NCBI GenBank assembly: GCA_963785765.1
Contig: CAWAWM010000002.1
Location: 744,001-808,000 of the forward strand
Source: DATBGO01 sp963785765
GTDB lineage: Bacteria > Actinomycetota > Actinomycetes > Streptosporangiales > Streptosporangiaceae
DNA length: 64,000 bases
Reading direction: 5' to 3'
Shown piece by piece: positions 40,980-50,402 of this stretch (within the stretch, counting starts at the first letter, position 1; the number at the start of each line of letters is the position of its first letter). The notes below the pieces were generated by a model. The model saw only the letters and a program-made list of their open reading frames with translations, made no database searches and was not told where the DNA came from. The translations under genes were made by a program, and so were the position numbers.

Positions 40980-42661
40980 TTAGGCGGCGGTGGCTGGGGG
41001 GCTGTGGGTGTGCAGGGTCCGGCCGTCGGGGCTGGTAGCAGTCACGGTCCCGTCGGGGTGGAGGGCGATGCCCCAGCCCCACCGGTGAATCGCCACCAAA
41101 TGGTGGAACGAACACAGGTTGATCAGGTTGGTCAGGCTGGTCGGGCCGCCCTGGGCGCGGGGGATGATGTGGTGCGGCTGGCATGCCGGGGCGGGCTGGG
41201 TGCAGCCGGGGAACCGGCAGTGCCGGTCCCGGACGGTGACCGCCCGGCGCAGGTGCACCGGGATGGTGTCGGTGACCGCGCCGATGTCCAGCGGCAGGCT
41301 GACCGACGCGACCAGGTCATCGGGCAGCCGGGTCCGCAGGTAGCCGGCCAGCCCGCCGGGCCCGGACAGCAGGCCGACCGCGCGGGTGATGATGAGCTGC
41401 CGGGCGGCCCGCTCGGCCCGCAGCCACCGCCCGCTGCCGGCATCCGGCCCGCCCTGGCCCGCGCCGCCGATCCCGGCCGCGCCGCCCTGGCCCGAGCCGG
41501 GCAGGCCCGAACCAGGCAGGCCGCCAGCAGGCCCGAACCGGGCTGGCCCGAGCCGTTCTGGCCGGAGCCGTTCTGGCCGGAGCCGTTCTGGCCGGAGCCG
41601 TTCTGGCCGGCGCTGGTCCGGCCCCCGAGCAGTTCGGCGGCGAGCTGGCTGAGGAGCTGGTGGTCGAGGTGGCCGGTGACGACCGGGACGATCGACGCGT
41701 CACAGTCCGCGCCGGGCCCGGCCGGCGGCCACGCCGCCGCCCACCCCGCCTGCCCCCGCGCGCCGGGCTCGGTCAGGCCGCGGAGCTGATCCAGCGTCAT
41801 ATGCACCTGGATCTGCGCCGGCTGCCCGGCCCGGTCCGGCACGCCCCCCGCGGCGATCAGCCGCCGGCACATTTCCTCCACCGCATCATGACGGCGCTGC
41901 CACACCGTCCGGGTGTCCTCCGGACCGGTCTTCTTGCCCAGGGCGTCCAGCACCGCCAGCAGCGCGGCGGTGCACTGCGGGGTCAGGTTCCCGGTCAGTT
42001 TCCCGGCCTGCCCGAACGTCACGTCCAGGCTGACCGACCGGTCCTTGAACCCGTCATCCCCGTCGGTGTCCGGCCGCGCCGTCCGGCGCCGTATTTCCTC
42101 CGCCAGCTGCGCCAGGCCGGCCAGGTCCGCGCCGCTGGCGGCGGCGGCCAGCAGGATCGCGTCCGCGCCCGCCCGGTGCTCGGCGGGCAGCAGGTCCGTC
42201 CACCCGCACACCGCCCGGGCCCACGACGGCGACAGGTCACCCGCCGCCAGCGCGCCGGCGACGGCGGGGTGCGCGCCCAGCCGCCGCATCCACGCCATCG
42301 CCGTCGCCGCCGCGTTCGTGGTGATCCGGGTCTGCCACCGCAGCCAGCTCTTCGCCGACCCGTGACCATCATCCTGGCAGCCGTTCCCGGCGTGGAACGC
42401 GGCCAGCACCCTGGCCCGCGCCGCGGTATGCGCCGCCTCGGCGGCCTCCAGCGCCCGCAGGCAATCCGCCTGCTCCGCGGCAGTCAGCCCCGCCGCATCC
42501 GCGCGGGCCAGCCACGCCAGCCCGGCGCGCGCCATCGCCACCGCCTCAGCAGCACTGGCCGGCGCGTCCGGCGGCGCGGGCCCGGCGGGCGGCACCGGCG
42601 GGGGAGGCGCGGATGGCGCGGATGGCGCGGGCGCGGCGGGCGGCTGTCCGGGTAAGCACAT
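40980..42661 (-). CDS. DUF222 / 13E12-repeat HNH endonuclease with one apparent frameshift
   Basis: N-terminal DUF222 region (from ATG 42661: AAEAVAMARAGLAWLARADA, SAKSWLRWQTRITTNAAATA) and C-terminal HNH domain (HCRFPGCTQPAPACQPHHI, GGPTSLTNLINLCSFHHLVAIH) with Cys and His metal ligands. Between them is a Gly-rich linker containing four GQNGS repeats. The frame changes once in this linker at about 41514-41532: downstream, GSGQGGAAGIGGAGQGG leads into WLRAERAARQLIITRAVG and LAGYLRTRLPDDLVASV. Such genes are abundant in actinobacteria, often in many copies; their role is unclear. Confidence 0.85.
41551..41610 (-). repeat. In-frame 15-bp repeat in HNH nuclease linker
   Basis: Four exact copies of AGCCGTTCTGGCCGG encode GQNGS on the minus strand, in the variable linker near the frameshift. 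Confidence 0.92.
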
Positions 42662-42890
42662 ACCAGGTGACCTCCTCCAGGCTCAGCGAGCCTGTTCGCT
42701 GTTATGTTCGAATCATATCGGGGCCCACCGACAATTCCGGCTCGTCGAGGGGCCAGGATGCACGTCAATTTTGTAGGTAGCCGAGATCTCTTCGCGTCGA
42801 TCAGTTCGAGGGCCACCTGTGGGTCGTGTCACCGCCCGCGGTGCCACTCGACAGGGAGCAGGTCGGCTCAGCGCCACCTCAGGCGGGGCG

Positions 42891-43523
42891 CTACCGATAC
42901 GGCCGAGGCTTGCGGAGCAGCCACTGCCAGAACGTCCGTCGCGGAGGCCGCGCTGCGATGCCACCGCCGCGGATACGGCCGGCCAGTACCACCCGCAGGA
43001 TAACCCGCGCGTTCGGGTTGGCGACCTGGCGGACTTTGACCTCGCCGAGTCTCCCCGTCAGGTCGTCGGTATCCACCACGATGCCTGGCCTGGTCACCAG
43101 GGTCAGGTCCCCCCCGATTCCCAAGTCGACGTCGATACGCAAAGTGTCGTGGGTAATCACAGCCTCGGTGAAGTCGAGCTTCACGTCGCCTGCCGTCAGC
43201 CGGATCTCCATCCGCCGCGGCACAACCCACCGGCCGGTGCGCGTCACGTCGCCGAACCGCTGGTCAATCCGGGCCAGGTCCTTGGCCTGCAGCTGAATCC
43301 CGCTCGGCGGCAGGTCAGCGGTCAAGACAGCCAGTTCGCTGCGGGTGCGGGCAGATAGCGCAGCCTCCAAACGCTCGTCCAGTTCGGCCGCGGTGAGCAG
43401 GCCGTCGCCTGCGGCAACGCTCAGGATCTCGACCACCCGATCCCGGTCCGCATGCGACGCTCTCAGTTCCGGCTCCGCACCGGGACCAGGAGAGTCACCA
43501 GCTGGCGAGACCTCACCTGTCAT
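42891..43523 (-). CDS. DUF1707 (SHOCT-like) domain protein
   Basis: 210 residues. Residues ~20-75 are a DUF1707 motif: RASHADRDRVVEILSVAAGDGLLTAAELDERL and SELAVLTADLP. A beta-rich C-terminal half follows (RIDQRFGDVTRTGRWVVPRR, MEIRLTAGDVKLDFTEAVI), like the cell-wall-active antibiotic-response (LiaF/YvqF-type) domain. There is no signal peptide. ATG 43523 was chosen because conserved sequence begins just after it; the open frame upstream is GC-rich shadow. Function in actinomycetes is not settled; envelope stress is a guess from the C-terminal fold. Confidence 0.8.
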   Translation of the reverse strand: MTGEVSPAGDSPGPGAEPELRASHADRDRVVEILSVAAGDGLLTAAELDERLEAALSARTRSELAVLTADLPPSGIQLQAKDLARIDQRFGDVTRTGRWVVPRRMEIRLTAGDVKLDFTEAVITHDTLRIDVDLGIGGDLTLVTRPGIVVDTDDLTGRLGEVKVRQVANPNARVILRVVLAGRIRGGGIAARPPRRTFWQWLLRKPRPYR

Positions 43524-43687
43524 ATCCACATCCTGGTAGCCAGCGCAGACCTCTGCAACGTCCGGATCAAGTGCCGTTGCAGTAATGAACGCCGCCCGGT
43601 CTGCGGGCCCGATGGCCGAGCGGCCGGGTGGCTGAGCTGGCCAAGTCGCCGCATTGTCGCAGCGCCGGTGGGAGCCCGCGCAACCCG

Positions 43688-45034
43688 CTAGCGCTGCGCG
43701 GCGATCAGGTCCCGGTACCAGCCGAACGATGCCTTGGGGGTGCGCTGCTGAGTCGCGAAGTCGACGTACACCAGCCCGAACCGCTGGTGGTAACCCTCGC
43801 CCCACTCGAAGTTGTCCAGTAGCGACCAGGCGAAGTACCCGCGTACGTCGACGCCCGCGGTCATCGCGTCCCGCAGCGCCCTGATATGAGCGTCGAGGTA
43901 GTTGATCCGTGGCTGGTCATCGATGGTCCCGTCGGCTGCCACCTTGTCATGTGCGGAGCAGCCGTTCTCGGTGATGTAGACGGGTGGCAACGATTGGCCG
44001 TAACGATTCTTCAGGCCGGTCAGCAGATCGGTCAGGCCGGCCGGGACGACCGGCCAGCCGAACGCGGTCGCCGGATATCCGGAGATCTTCTCCCTGCGGA
44101 ACGGCATCGGCGAGCCGGGCTGGGCGGACACCCTGGTCGGGTTGTAGTAGTTGACGCCGAGCGCATCGAGCCTGGCCGAGATGATCGTCAGGTCGCCGTC
44201 CTGTACGCCGGCCGGGCCCTCGCTGTCCAGGCCGAACGCGGACAGGCCCGGATAGGCGCCGAGTAGCAGCGGGTCGGTGAACAGCCGGTTATGCAACACG
44301 TCATATGCCTCGGCCGCCGCTACGTCGGCTTCGCTGTCGGTAGCGGGCCACGCGGGGGTGTAGTTGTTCGTCGTGGCCACCTGCCGGACGCCCGCCGCCC
44401 GCAGGGCCGGGACGGCCAGGCCATGCCCGAGCAGCTGGTGGTGAGCGACGGGCAGCGCGCCGAGCATCAGCTTCCGGCCCGGCGCGTGAGTGCCCAGCGC
44501 ATAACCGTTGAGAGTTACCACGCGCGGCTCATTCAGCGTTACCCACAGCGGAATCCGGTCGGCCAGCCTGCCCGCGACGAGACTTGCGTACTCGGCGAAC
44601 CGGTAGGCGGTGTCCCTGGTCAGCCACCCGCCGTTGTCTTCGAGCTGCTGCGGCAGGTCCCAATGGAACAGGGTGGGTACCGGCATGATGCCCCGCGCCA
44701 GCAGAGCGTCGGTGAGCCGGTCGTAGAAGTCAAGCCCGGCCACGTTGGCCGGGCCCTGGCCGGTTGGCTGGACCCGGGGCCAGGCGATGGAGAACCGGTA
44801 GCTGGTGATCCCGAGCTTGGACATCAGCTCGACGTCCTCCGGCCAGCGATGATAATGATCATCTGCGACATCACCGGTGTCGCCATTGCGGATTGCGCCG
44901 GGCTTCCGGCAGAAGACGTCCCAGACGCTGTCGCCGCGGCCGCCTTCGGCTACCGCGCCCTCGATCTGGTAGGCGGCAGTCGCGACACCCCACGTGAAAC
45001 CGGGCGGGAAAGGCGGCATAGCAAGATCGCTCAC
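43688..45034 (-). CDS. GH1 family beta-glucosidase
   Basis: About 448-residue family 1 glycoside hydrolase. Acid/base Glu sits in TLNEP (near residue 166) and nucleophile Glu in YITENG (near 352). Other hallmarks are FTWGVATAAYQIEGA, SYRFSIAWPR, FHWDLPQ and YFAWSLLDNFEW. No signal peptide, so the enzyme is cytoplasmic, acting on imported beta-glucosides. Start is uncertain: GTG 45034 is used; ATG 45019 and TTG 45064 are in frame. No LacI-type regulator or sugar transporter lies beside it. Confidence 0.94.
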   Translation of the reverse strand: MSDLAMPPFPPGFTWGVATAAYQIEGAVAEGGRGDSVWDVFCRKPGAIRNGDTGDVADDHYHRWPEDVELMSKLGITSYRFSIAWPRVQPTGQGPANVAGLDFYDRLTDALLARGIMPVPTLFHWDLPQQLEDNGGWLTRDTAYRFAEYASLVAGRLADRIPLWVTLNEPRVVTLNGYALGTHAPGRKLMLGALPVAHHQLLGHGLAVPALRAAGVRQVATTNNYTPAWPATDSEADVAAAEAYDVLHNRLFTDPLLLGAYPGLSAFGLDSEGPAGVQDGDLTIISARLDALGVNYYNPTRVSAQPGSPMPFRREKISGYPATAFGWPVVPAGLTDLLTGLKNRYGQSLPPVYITENGCSAHDKVAADGTIDDQPRINYLDAHIRALRDAMTAGVDVRGYFAWSLLDNFEWGEGYHQRFGLVYVDFATQQRTPKASFGWYRDLIAAQR

Positions 45035-45113
45035 CAGCTGATCGTATGCCGGCCGACGCGGCAAAAATCCCGGCTTGACCGGATGCCGGCCCCCCGCTTA
45101 ACCAACCCGGGCC

Positions 45114-45170
45114 TACGTGGCGCCCTCGCTCACGGCCGCGTCGACTTCGGCCGTCCGTGCGGCCAGCAGC
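45114..45170 (-). pseudogene. Remnant of the C-terminus of a ferritin-like gene
   Basis: The minus strand reads LAARTAEVDAAVSEGAT and a stop, almost the same as the end of the intact ferritin-like protein at 46287 (LAARTAEVDAAVNEGAGL). Nothing else of that protein precedes it in this orientation. Confidence 0.7.
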
Positions 45171-45176
45171 CACGCA

Positions 45177-45272
45177 GGTGGGGGAGGAGGCGGCACGCCG
45201 AGCTGTCCGCCAGGTTCATGGGGAGAACACCGGCTGTACGACCCGGCATACTCGGACCTGGCCAGGCTGACG
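45177..45272 (+). pseudogene. Inverted internal remnant of the same ferritin-like gene
   Basis: Read on the plus strand, this stretch matches the coding strand of the intact gene over the block encoding DEARHVELYARFMREKIG to NPDLARL (shared strings include AGCTGT, CGCCAGGTTCATG, CGGACCTGGCCAGGCTG), with several indels. It is inverted relative to the adjacent C-terminal remnant. Confidence 0.6.
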
Positions 45273-45479
45273 GACTGCTTCATCCATTGACTGGATTTGC
45301 GCTTTACTCCGGAACTAGACGCTTACCCTGCCGGGTATTGATTTGCCAGGGTGGTCAGTTCCGCGAGGACGCTGGCGGAATTTGGCTTGGGGATGCGGTG
45401 CCGGACGGGATTCCCCGGCTCGCGGGAAGCCAGGATGGGTTGCATCACAAGAGTTATCCTGGCTGCCTGCGCACCTGAA
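45273..45479. other. Intergenic DNA before the exported-protein gene end
   Basis: No gene supported. Composition becomes AT-richer toward 45480. Confidence 0.4.
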
Positions 45480-46001
45480 TCAGCCGCTAGCCGAACCGCT
45501 ATGGATGGTGCCCTTGTAACAGGCGAGCTGGCCATTTGTCCAGTGAATACACGGATTCTTCGAGAATGACGTGATGACATCTTGGAGGGGAGGGAGTCCC
45601 ACATAAATGAACGAGTCGGCGAGGCTTGTCGATTTAGAATTGGGCTTGATGCTTGGGTTGCGGCGAGTATCTGTGTTGTAGCACGGTCCGCCTTGCGGGC
45701 ATCGTTGCAGGTAGATATTCGCCGCGTAGGCTCTGGAAATAGCTCCTGACTTGACCTTGAACGTTATCAGGCCCTCGGCGTACGAATCGAGCCTCAGGTC
45801 ATTGTAATTAACCATGGCACAGATCGTTCCGTGCCAGTTGCCGCGCGAATGCACGTTGTAGCACCAAGTGCCGACGATTAGGTTCGGGACGGCCCCTCTG
45901 GGCTTGGGCTGGGCGCCAGCCGAAACGGGCAAAGCGAGGCCTAGGACTGTTAGCAGGGATAGTAGGGCTAAAATCCATCCATACCGCTTGGATCGCTTCA
46001 T
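45480..46001 (-). CDS. Small Cys-rich exported protein in AT-richer DNA
   Basis: 173 residues with a clear signal peptide (charged MKRSKR, hydrophobic ILALLSLLTVLGLALPV, likely cleavage after SAGA). The mature part contains six Cys (GTWCYN, TICAM, QRCPQGGPCYN, NPCIHW, LACYK), suggesting three disulfides. GAAGGAGGA lies just before the ATG. I do not recognise a family. Codons use A and T far more than neighbours (AAT, AAA, TAT, ATA), consistent with recent acquisition. It stands beside a scrambled gene remnant. Confidence 0.75.
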   Translation of the reverse strand: MKRSKRYGWILALLSLLTVLGLALPVSAGAQPKPRGAVPNLIVGTWCYNVHSRGNWHGTICAMVNYNDLRLDSYAEGLITFKVKSGAISRAYAANIYLQRCPQGGPCYNTDTRRNPSIKPNSKSTSLADSFIYVGLPPLQDVITSFSKNPCIHWTNGQLACYKGTIHSGSASG

Positions 46002-46286
46002 GCAATCCTCCTTCGCGGACCGGCGACGGAAACCTTCACCGGTCGGCGAAACCAGCCCTTGACGTGATAGCCTAACCGCGATATTAGCATACTTACGTAC
46101 ATTTGGCCGGTCTATTAGGCCGGTTATCTGCAGGCGGTACTGGTATGGGCCGGCGCTCTGGCCGTGCCTGGCGGGTGCGGGCAGCGCGCTGGCTGTAAGT
46201 GACCCGTCCCGCCCGCAGCAGCTGCCAGGTAGTGGGCCGGGGCGTGGCGGTTGCCAGCCCGGCCAAGCAGCGCCTTCAGGCGCCGG

Positions 46287-47393
46287 TCAGAGCCCGGCCC
46301 CCTCGTTGACGGCTGCGTCGACCTCGGCCGTCCGGGCGGCCAGCTCGGCTGCGTACTTCTCCGCGTCGACCTTCTCGGCGATCTCCTCATCGTTGCGCAT
46401 CAGCGCTTCAAGATCGGAGTTGGCCGCGTCGAGCACGCCGAGATCGGCGTAGGCACGCTGGACCTTCGGCCCCCACAGCCCGATGTCCTTGACGCACGGC
46501 ACGATCCGGGAGAACAGCAACGTCCTGAATGCCTGCTGGACCGGGGAGTGCTCGGTGAACTCCAGGCACTCATCGACATCGAAGCCCATCCGCTCCCAGA
46601 CCTCCTGGGCCCGGAACCTGTTACGCATGAGGTAACAGCCCTCGACGATGAACTCCTCGCGATCGGCCCGTTCGGCATCGGTCAGCTCAGCGTAGTAGTC
46701 GCGCAGGGCCAGCCGGCCGAAGGCGACATGGCGGGCCTCGTCTTGCATCACGTAGGCGAGCAGCTGTGTGACCAGGGCGTTGTTGGACAGGTCCCGATGC
46801 ACCCCGAACGCGGCCAGCGCCAGGCCCTCGATCAGCACCTGCATGCCCAGGTACGGCAGATCCCACCGGGAGTCGCTGAGCGCGTCGGCCAGCAGCCTGG
46901 CCAGGTCCGGGTTGACCGGGTAGTACAGTCCGATCTTCTCCCGCATGAACCTGGCGTACAGCTCGACATGCCGCGCCTCGTCCATGGCCTGGGTGGCGGC
47001 GTAGAACTTGGAGTCCATGTCCGGCACGGATTCGACGATTCGCGCCGCGACGGTCAGCGCTCCCTGCTCGCCGTGCAGGAACTGGCTGAACAGCCAGGCG
47101 GACAGGTGATGACCCAGCTCGTCGCGCTCGGCCTGAGACAGGACCTCCCATTGCCGCGAGCCGTAGATCGGGTTGAGGTCTTCGGACTGCTCCATCACAT
47201 TGAACGGATTGACCGGGATCTCCCAGTCGATCCGCTTGGCGGCGTCCCACTGCTTGTCCTTGCCGCGCTGGTAAAGATCGAGCAGGCGGCTCCGGCCGTT
47301 GTCGTAGTCCCAGCTGAACCGGGTGGCGCCAGCGGCGGGTACGTCCCAGGTGCCGGGCTCGACGGGAGTGGCGTAATGATCGTAAGTACCCAC
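46287..47393 (-). CDS. Ferritin-like diiron oxidase (R2-like family)
   Basis: 368 residues, mostly helical. Carboxylate-bridged diiron ligands appear in the R2/R2-like pattern: LHGEQGAL (Glu), MDEARHVELY (E..H), VLIEGLAL (Glu) and MQDEARHVAFG (E..H). Actinobacterial homologues are annotated ferritin-like/R2-like oxidases and may perform oxidations of unknown substrates. GTG 47393 was selected because GGGGAG lies six bases upstream; an upstream GTG at 47432 lacks a ribosome site. A scrambled partial copy lies at 45114-45272. Confidence 0.85.
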   Translation of the reverse strand: MGTYDHYATPVEPGTWDVPAAGATRFSWDYDNGRSRLLDLYQRGKDKQWDAAKRIDWEIPVNPFNVMEQSEDLNPIYGSRQWEVLSQAERDELGHHLSAWLFSQFLHGEQGALTVAARIVESVPDMDSKFYAATQAMDEARHVELYARFMREKIGLYYPVNPDLARLLADALSDSRWDLPYLGMQVLIEGLALAAFGVHRDLSNNALVTQLLAYVMQDEARHVAFGRLALRDYYAELTDAERADREEFIVEGCYLMRNRFRAQEVWERMGFDVDECLEFTEHSPVQQAFRTLLFSRIVPCVKDIGLWGPKVQRAYADLGVLDAANSDLEALMRNDEEIAEKVDAEKYAAELAARTAEVDAAVNEGAGL

Positions 47394-47399
47394 GGCAAT

Positions 47400-47405
47400 C
47401 TCCCC
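47400..47405 (-). promoter_or_regulatory. Ribosome binding site deciding the ferritin-like gene start
   Basis: GGGGAG on the minus strand, six bases before GTG 47393, favours the shorter protein VGTYDHYATPVE over the GTG 13 codons upstream. Confidence 0.6.
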
Positions 47406-47495
47406 GAAGTGGCGTAACACGATATTACTCACTGGTAGAGGAATGCTCTAGGGCGGACGGCGCCGAGCGGCGTCGCTGGCGGCGGTCGCTGGCGG

Positions 47496-50327
47496 TCACG
47501 GCCGCTTTCCGCGGCGCGGCTCCTTGCCGCCGGGCGGTTCGTCGCCGGGCGGAGGTTCCTGCTGACCCTGGCCCAGCAGCTCATATGCGGGGTTGATCAT
47601 GACTGGCCCGCCGTCGCGGATTCCGACCTGCCCGCGCAGCCTGACCCGTGCCCCGCAGTCCAGGCCGGGGATGTGTGACCGGCCGTAGAACAGCGCGGTC
47701 AGCTGACCGGTGGAATCGGCGAGTTCGGCGGCGAGCACGGTGTTCTGCTCGACGGGCCTGATCTCAACGGCGTAGACCCGGCCTTCGACCGTAGCCCGGC
47801 CAGGAGCATTGAGCGAAGCCATGGCGCGGACGCCCGCGGGCGGGACTGGCCGTTCGTAGGCCCCGCCATCTGCCGCAGCGTCCCGCCCGGCTGCCGCGGC
47901 GGCCTGGTTCGCCGCTTTGGCCGTCGGTTCGCCGCCGCTGGCCGCTATGGTCCCGCCGACCTCCTCCATGGCCACGATGGCGTCCTCGCCGGCCTGTTCC
48001 TCGGCTGGCGTCTCCACCGCCGGGTCGGTGGTGCCGCTGGCCGCCGCCGGTCCAGTGGCGTCGCCGGGCGGCACGGGGCCCCGAGCGCCGCTCACGGGCT
48101 CCGGCTCGTTGGCCGCGCCGGCGGATGACGGCTCATCGGCCTGGCCCGCGGGCGCGGGGGCCGCCGGATCGACGGCTTGTCCCGCGGCCGCGGTCTCACC
48201 GGCCGGTTTCGGATCCTGGGCCTGGCCGGCCGGCTCAGAAGCCTTCTTTCCGGCGGCCGGACCCGACGGCGCTGCGCCATCGGCTGGCACCGTCTTATCG
48301 GCTGGCACCGTCTTATCGGTCGGCACCGCCTTCAGCAGATGATCACCGGGTCCGCCCGGGCGGCCGTGCAGGGCCTCCAGCCGGCTCCGGACATCGAACG
48401 GGACAATGGTGGCCGCGGCGTGCGGGATCCGGCTGACCACTCCGGCGATCTTGTCAGCGGTGCGGTCGTGTAGCAGCCTCCCGAGCAGCGGAGAGTACCC
48501 GCGCCGGGGCAGGATCGCAGTCACGCCGACACCGGGCAGCGCAGCTTCGGCATTGACGAGTTCCGCCGCCGCCCTGGTCAGCCGCCGGTCTGGACAGTCG
48601 ATGAAGTCGAGCACCACGCTGGTGTTGGCGCGCAGCCATTCCTCCCGCAGATTCCCGGCCTCTGCGCTGTCGATGACGAAATGCACGGCGCGCAGCGTCG
48701 TGGGCCGCAGGCTGCGCGCATACCGAAGTGCGGCCAGCGTCGCGAGGTCAAAGCTGTCCACGAACAGGAAGACCGTCCGTCGCGGGTAGGTCGGCGGGGC
48801 GGGCAGCTGGCGCCTGGTCCCGATGCCCTCCAGCACGCGTGCTTCCATCCGGTACTCCCGGTTGAGCCGGATGAGTACCGGCACCATGATCGCGAAGATG
48901 ATCAGGACCAGCCACGCGCCCTCCTTGAACTTGACCACGGCGAAGATCAGCACCACGACCAGCGAGGTCACGCCGGCCGAGAAGTTGATCACAAGCTTCC
49001 GCCGCCAGCCAGGTTCCCGCATCCGGTGGTGGTACTTGGCCATGCCGAAGCCGGCCATGGTGAAGGCGGTGAAGACGCCGATCGCGTAGAACGGCACCAG
49101 GTTGTTGACCACCCCGCCGGCCACGGCCAGCAGGGTGCACGACAGTACGGCCAGCACGATGATCCCGTTGGAGAAGACCAGCCGGTGGCCTCGCTTGGTC
49201 AGCCAGCGGGGCAGGAAGGCGTCCTCGGCCACGAAGCTGGCCAGGAACGGAAAGCCGTTAAAGCTGGTGTTGCCGCCGGTGTAGAGGATCAGGGCCGTCG
49301 CGGCCTGGACGAAGATCCACGCGCAGCGACCGGCCAGCGAGCTCCCGAATACGATCTTGGCTTCCTGGGAGATGACCGTCGGCACCCCGCTCACGTACGG
49401 CGCCGCATGGGTGACGTGGGCCAGCCAGGAGATTCCCGCCACCAAGGTACCGAGGATGACGCCCTCGATCACCAGGACCCGGCGGGCGTTGATGCCCTCC
49501 GGCGGGCGGAAGGCGCTCACCGCGTTCGACACCGCCTCGATGCCGGTCAGCGAGGAACCGCCGTTCGCGAACGCGCGCAGCAGCACGAAGACCATGCCGA
49601 AGGCGATCAGGCCGCTGTCGGCCGGGGCATGCTGCCACTGCCCAGGCAGCGGGTAGGGGTAGCGAGGCAGCGTGCCAAGCACCTCGCGCACCAGGCCGAT
49701 GACGATCATGATGATCACCGCGCCGGAGAATAGGTAAGTGGGAACCGCGAAGGACCGCCCCGCCTCCCGGATACCGCGCAGGTTGCCAAAGCACATCAGG
49801 ATCACGACGGCGATCGAGATCACCGTGATGAGCGTCGGGTTGTCGATGGCGTGCACGGCCGATGCGACCGCGGCGGTCCCGGCCGCGACCTGCACCGCGA
49901 CGGTCACCACGTAGTCGATGAGCAGCGCGACCGCGGCGACCTGGGCCACCCTCGGGCCGAAGTTCTCCCGCGCCACCACGTAGGAACCGCCGGCCCGGGT
50001 GTAGACGGTGACGACCTCGCGGTAGGACAGCACCACCAGCGCCATGACGAACAGCACCACGCCGGTGAGCGGCAAGATCAGCGTGAAGGCGGTGATGGCC
50101 AGACCGCCCCTGAGCAGCTCGATCAGGATCTCCTCGGTGCCGTACGCCGAGGAGGAGATGCCGTCGGGAGAGAGCACGCCGAGCGCGATCGGCTTGGACA
50201 GCCGTTCCTCGCTGAGCTGCTCGTTGACCATCGGCGGCCCCAGCAGCCGCCGTTTGATCTGGTAACCAAGCGTCTCGCCGAGGTCACTCTGCCCGCCGAG
50301 CAGGGTGACTGCTCTCCGCATGGCCAC
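47496..50327 (-). CDS. APC-family permease fused to a C-terminal OB-fold domain
   Basis: About 943 residues. Residues ~45-520 form a 12-helix APC amino-acid/potassium-type permease (LGVLSPDGISSSAYGTEEIL; FANGGSSLTGIEAVSNAVSAF; NTSFNGFPFLASFVAED). A cytosolic region (~525-660) follows, then about 170 residues of low-complexity Pro/Ala/Gly linker. The end is an OB-fold (MASLNAPGRATVEGRVYAVE to GGPVMINPAYELL) resembling the stand-alone OB-fold proteins often encoded next to APC permeases in actinomycetes. GTG 50327 is used, with GGGAGG at 50338-50343; ATG 50372 is in frame. Substrate unknown. Confidence 0.87.
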   Translation of the reverse strand: MAMRRAVTLLGGQSDLGETLGYQIKRRLLGPPMVNEQLSEERLSKPIALGVLSPDGISSSAYGTEEILIELLRGGLAITAFTLILPLTGVVLFVMALVVLSYREVVTVYTRAGGSYVVARENFGPRVAQVAAVALLIDYVVTVAVQVAAGTAAVASAVHAIDNPTLITVISIAVVILMCFGNLRGIREAGRSFAVPTYLFSGAVIIMIVIGLVREVLGTLPRYPYPLPGQWQHAPADSGLIAFGMVFVLLRAFANGGSSLTGIEAVSNAVSAFRPPEGINARRVLVIEGVILGTLVAGISWLAHVTHAAPYVSGVPTVISQEAKIVFGSSLAGRCAWIFVQAATALILYTGGNTSFNGFPFLASFVAEDAFLPRWLTKRGHRLVFSNGIIVLAVLSCTLLAVAGGVVNNLVPFYAIGVFTAFTMAGFGMAKYHHRMREPGWRRKLVINFSAGVTSLVVVLIFAVVKFKEGAWLVLIIFAIMVPVLIRLNREYRMEARVLEGIGTRRQLPAPPTYPRRTVFLFVDSFDLATLAALRYARSLRPTTLRAVHFVIDSAEAGNLREEWLRANTSVVLDFIDCPDRRLTRAAAELVNAEAALPGVGVTAILPRRGYSPLLGRLLHDRTADKIAGVVSRIPHAAATIVPFDVRSRLEALHGRPGGPGDHLLKAVPTDKTVPADKTVPADGAAPSGPAAGKKASEPAGQAQDPKPAGETAAAGQAVDPAAPAPAGQADEPSSAGAANEPEPVSGARGPVPPGDATGPAAASGTTDPAVETPAEEQAGEDAIVAMEEVGGTIAASGGEPTAKAANQAAAAAGRDAAADGGAYERPVPPAGVRAMASLNAPGRATVEGRVYAVEIRPVEQNTVLAAELADSTGQLTALFYGRSHIPGLDCGARVRLRGQVGIRDGGPVMINPAYELLGQGQQEPPPGDEPPGGKEPRRGKRP

Positions 50328-50337
50328 AGGTTGTCGT

Positions 50338-50343
50338 CCTCCC
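50338..50343 (-). promoter_or_regulatory. Ribosome binding site of the APC-OB gene
   Basis: GGGAGG, 10 bases before GTG 50327 and 16 before ATG 50321. This supports a start here rather than at ATG 50372. Confidence 0.5.
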
Positions 50344-50402
50344 GCTTGACTGCACCCTGACGTGGCCTTCATACCATCGCAGCATCAGGTTCGGAGAGTC
50401 GG

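Noticed and set aside
40695..41789. Plus-strand frame spanning the SMP-30 end and the HNH nuclease
   Set aside because: It overlaps two supported genes and its WPEPF repeats are the antisense of the nuclease linker.
42690..42725. LexA-type SOS box before the HNH nuclease
   Set aside because: CGAAC half-sites occur as direct, not inverted, repeats and the spacing does not fit the actinobacterial box.
43524..43805. N-terminal extension of the DUF1707 protein
   Set aside because: GC-rich, unconserved, overlaps the GH1 gene; the ATG at 43523 begins directly before conserved sequence.
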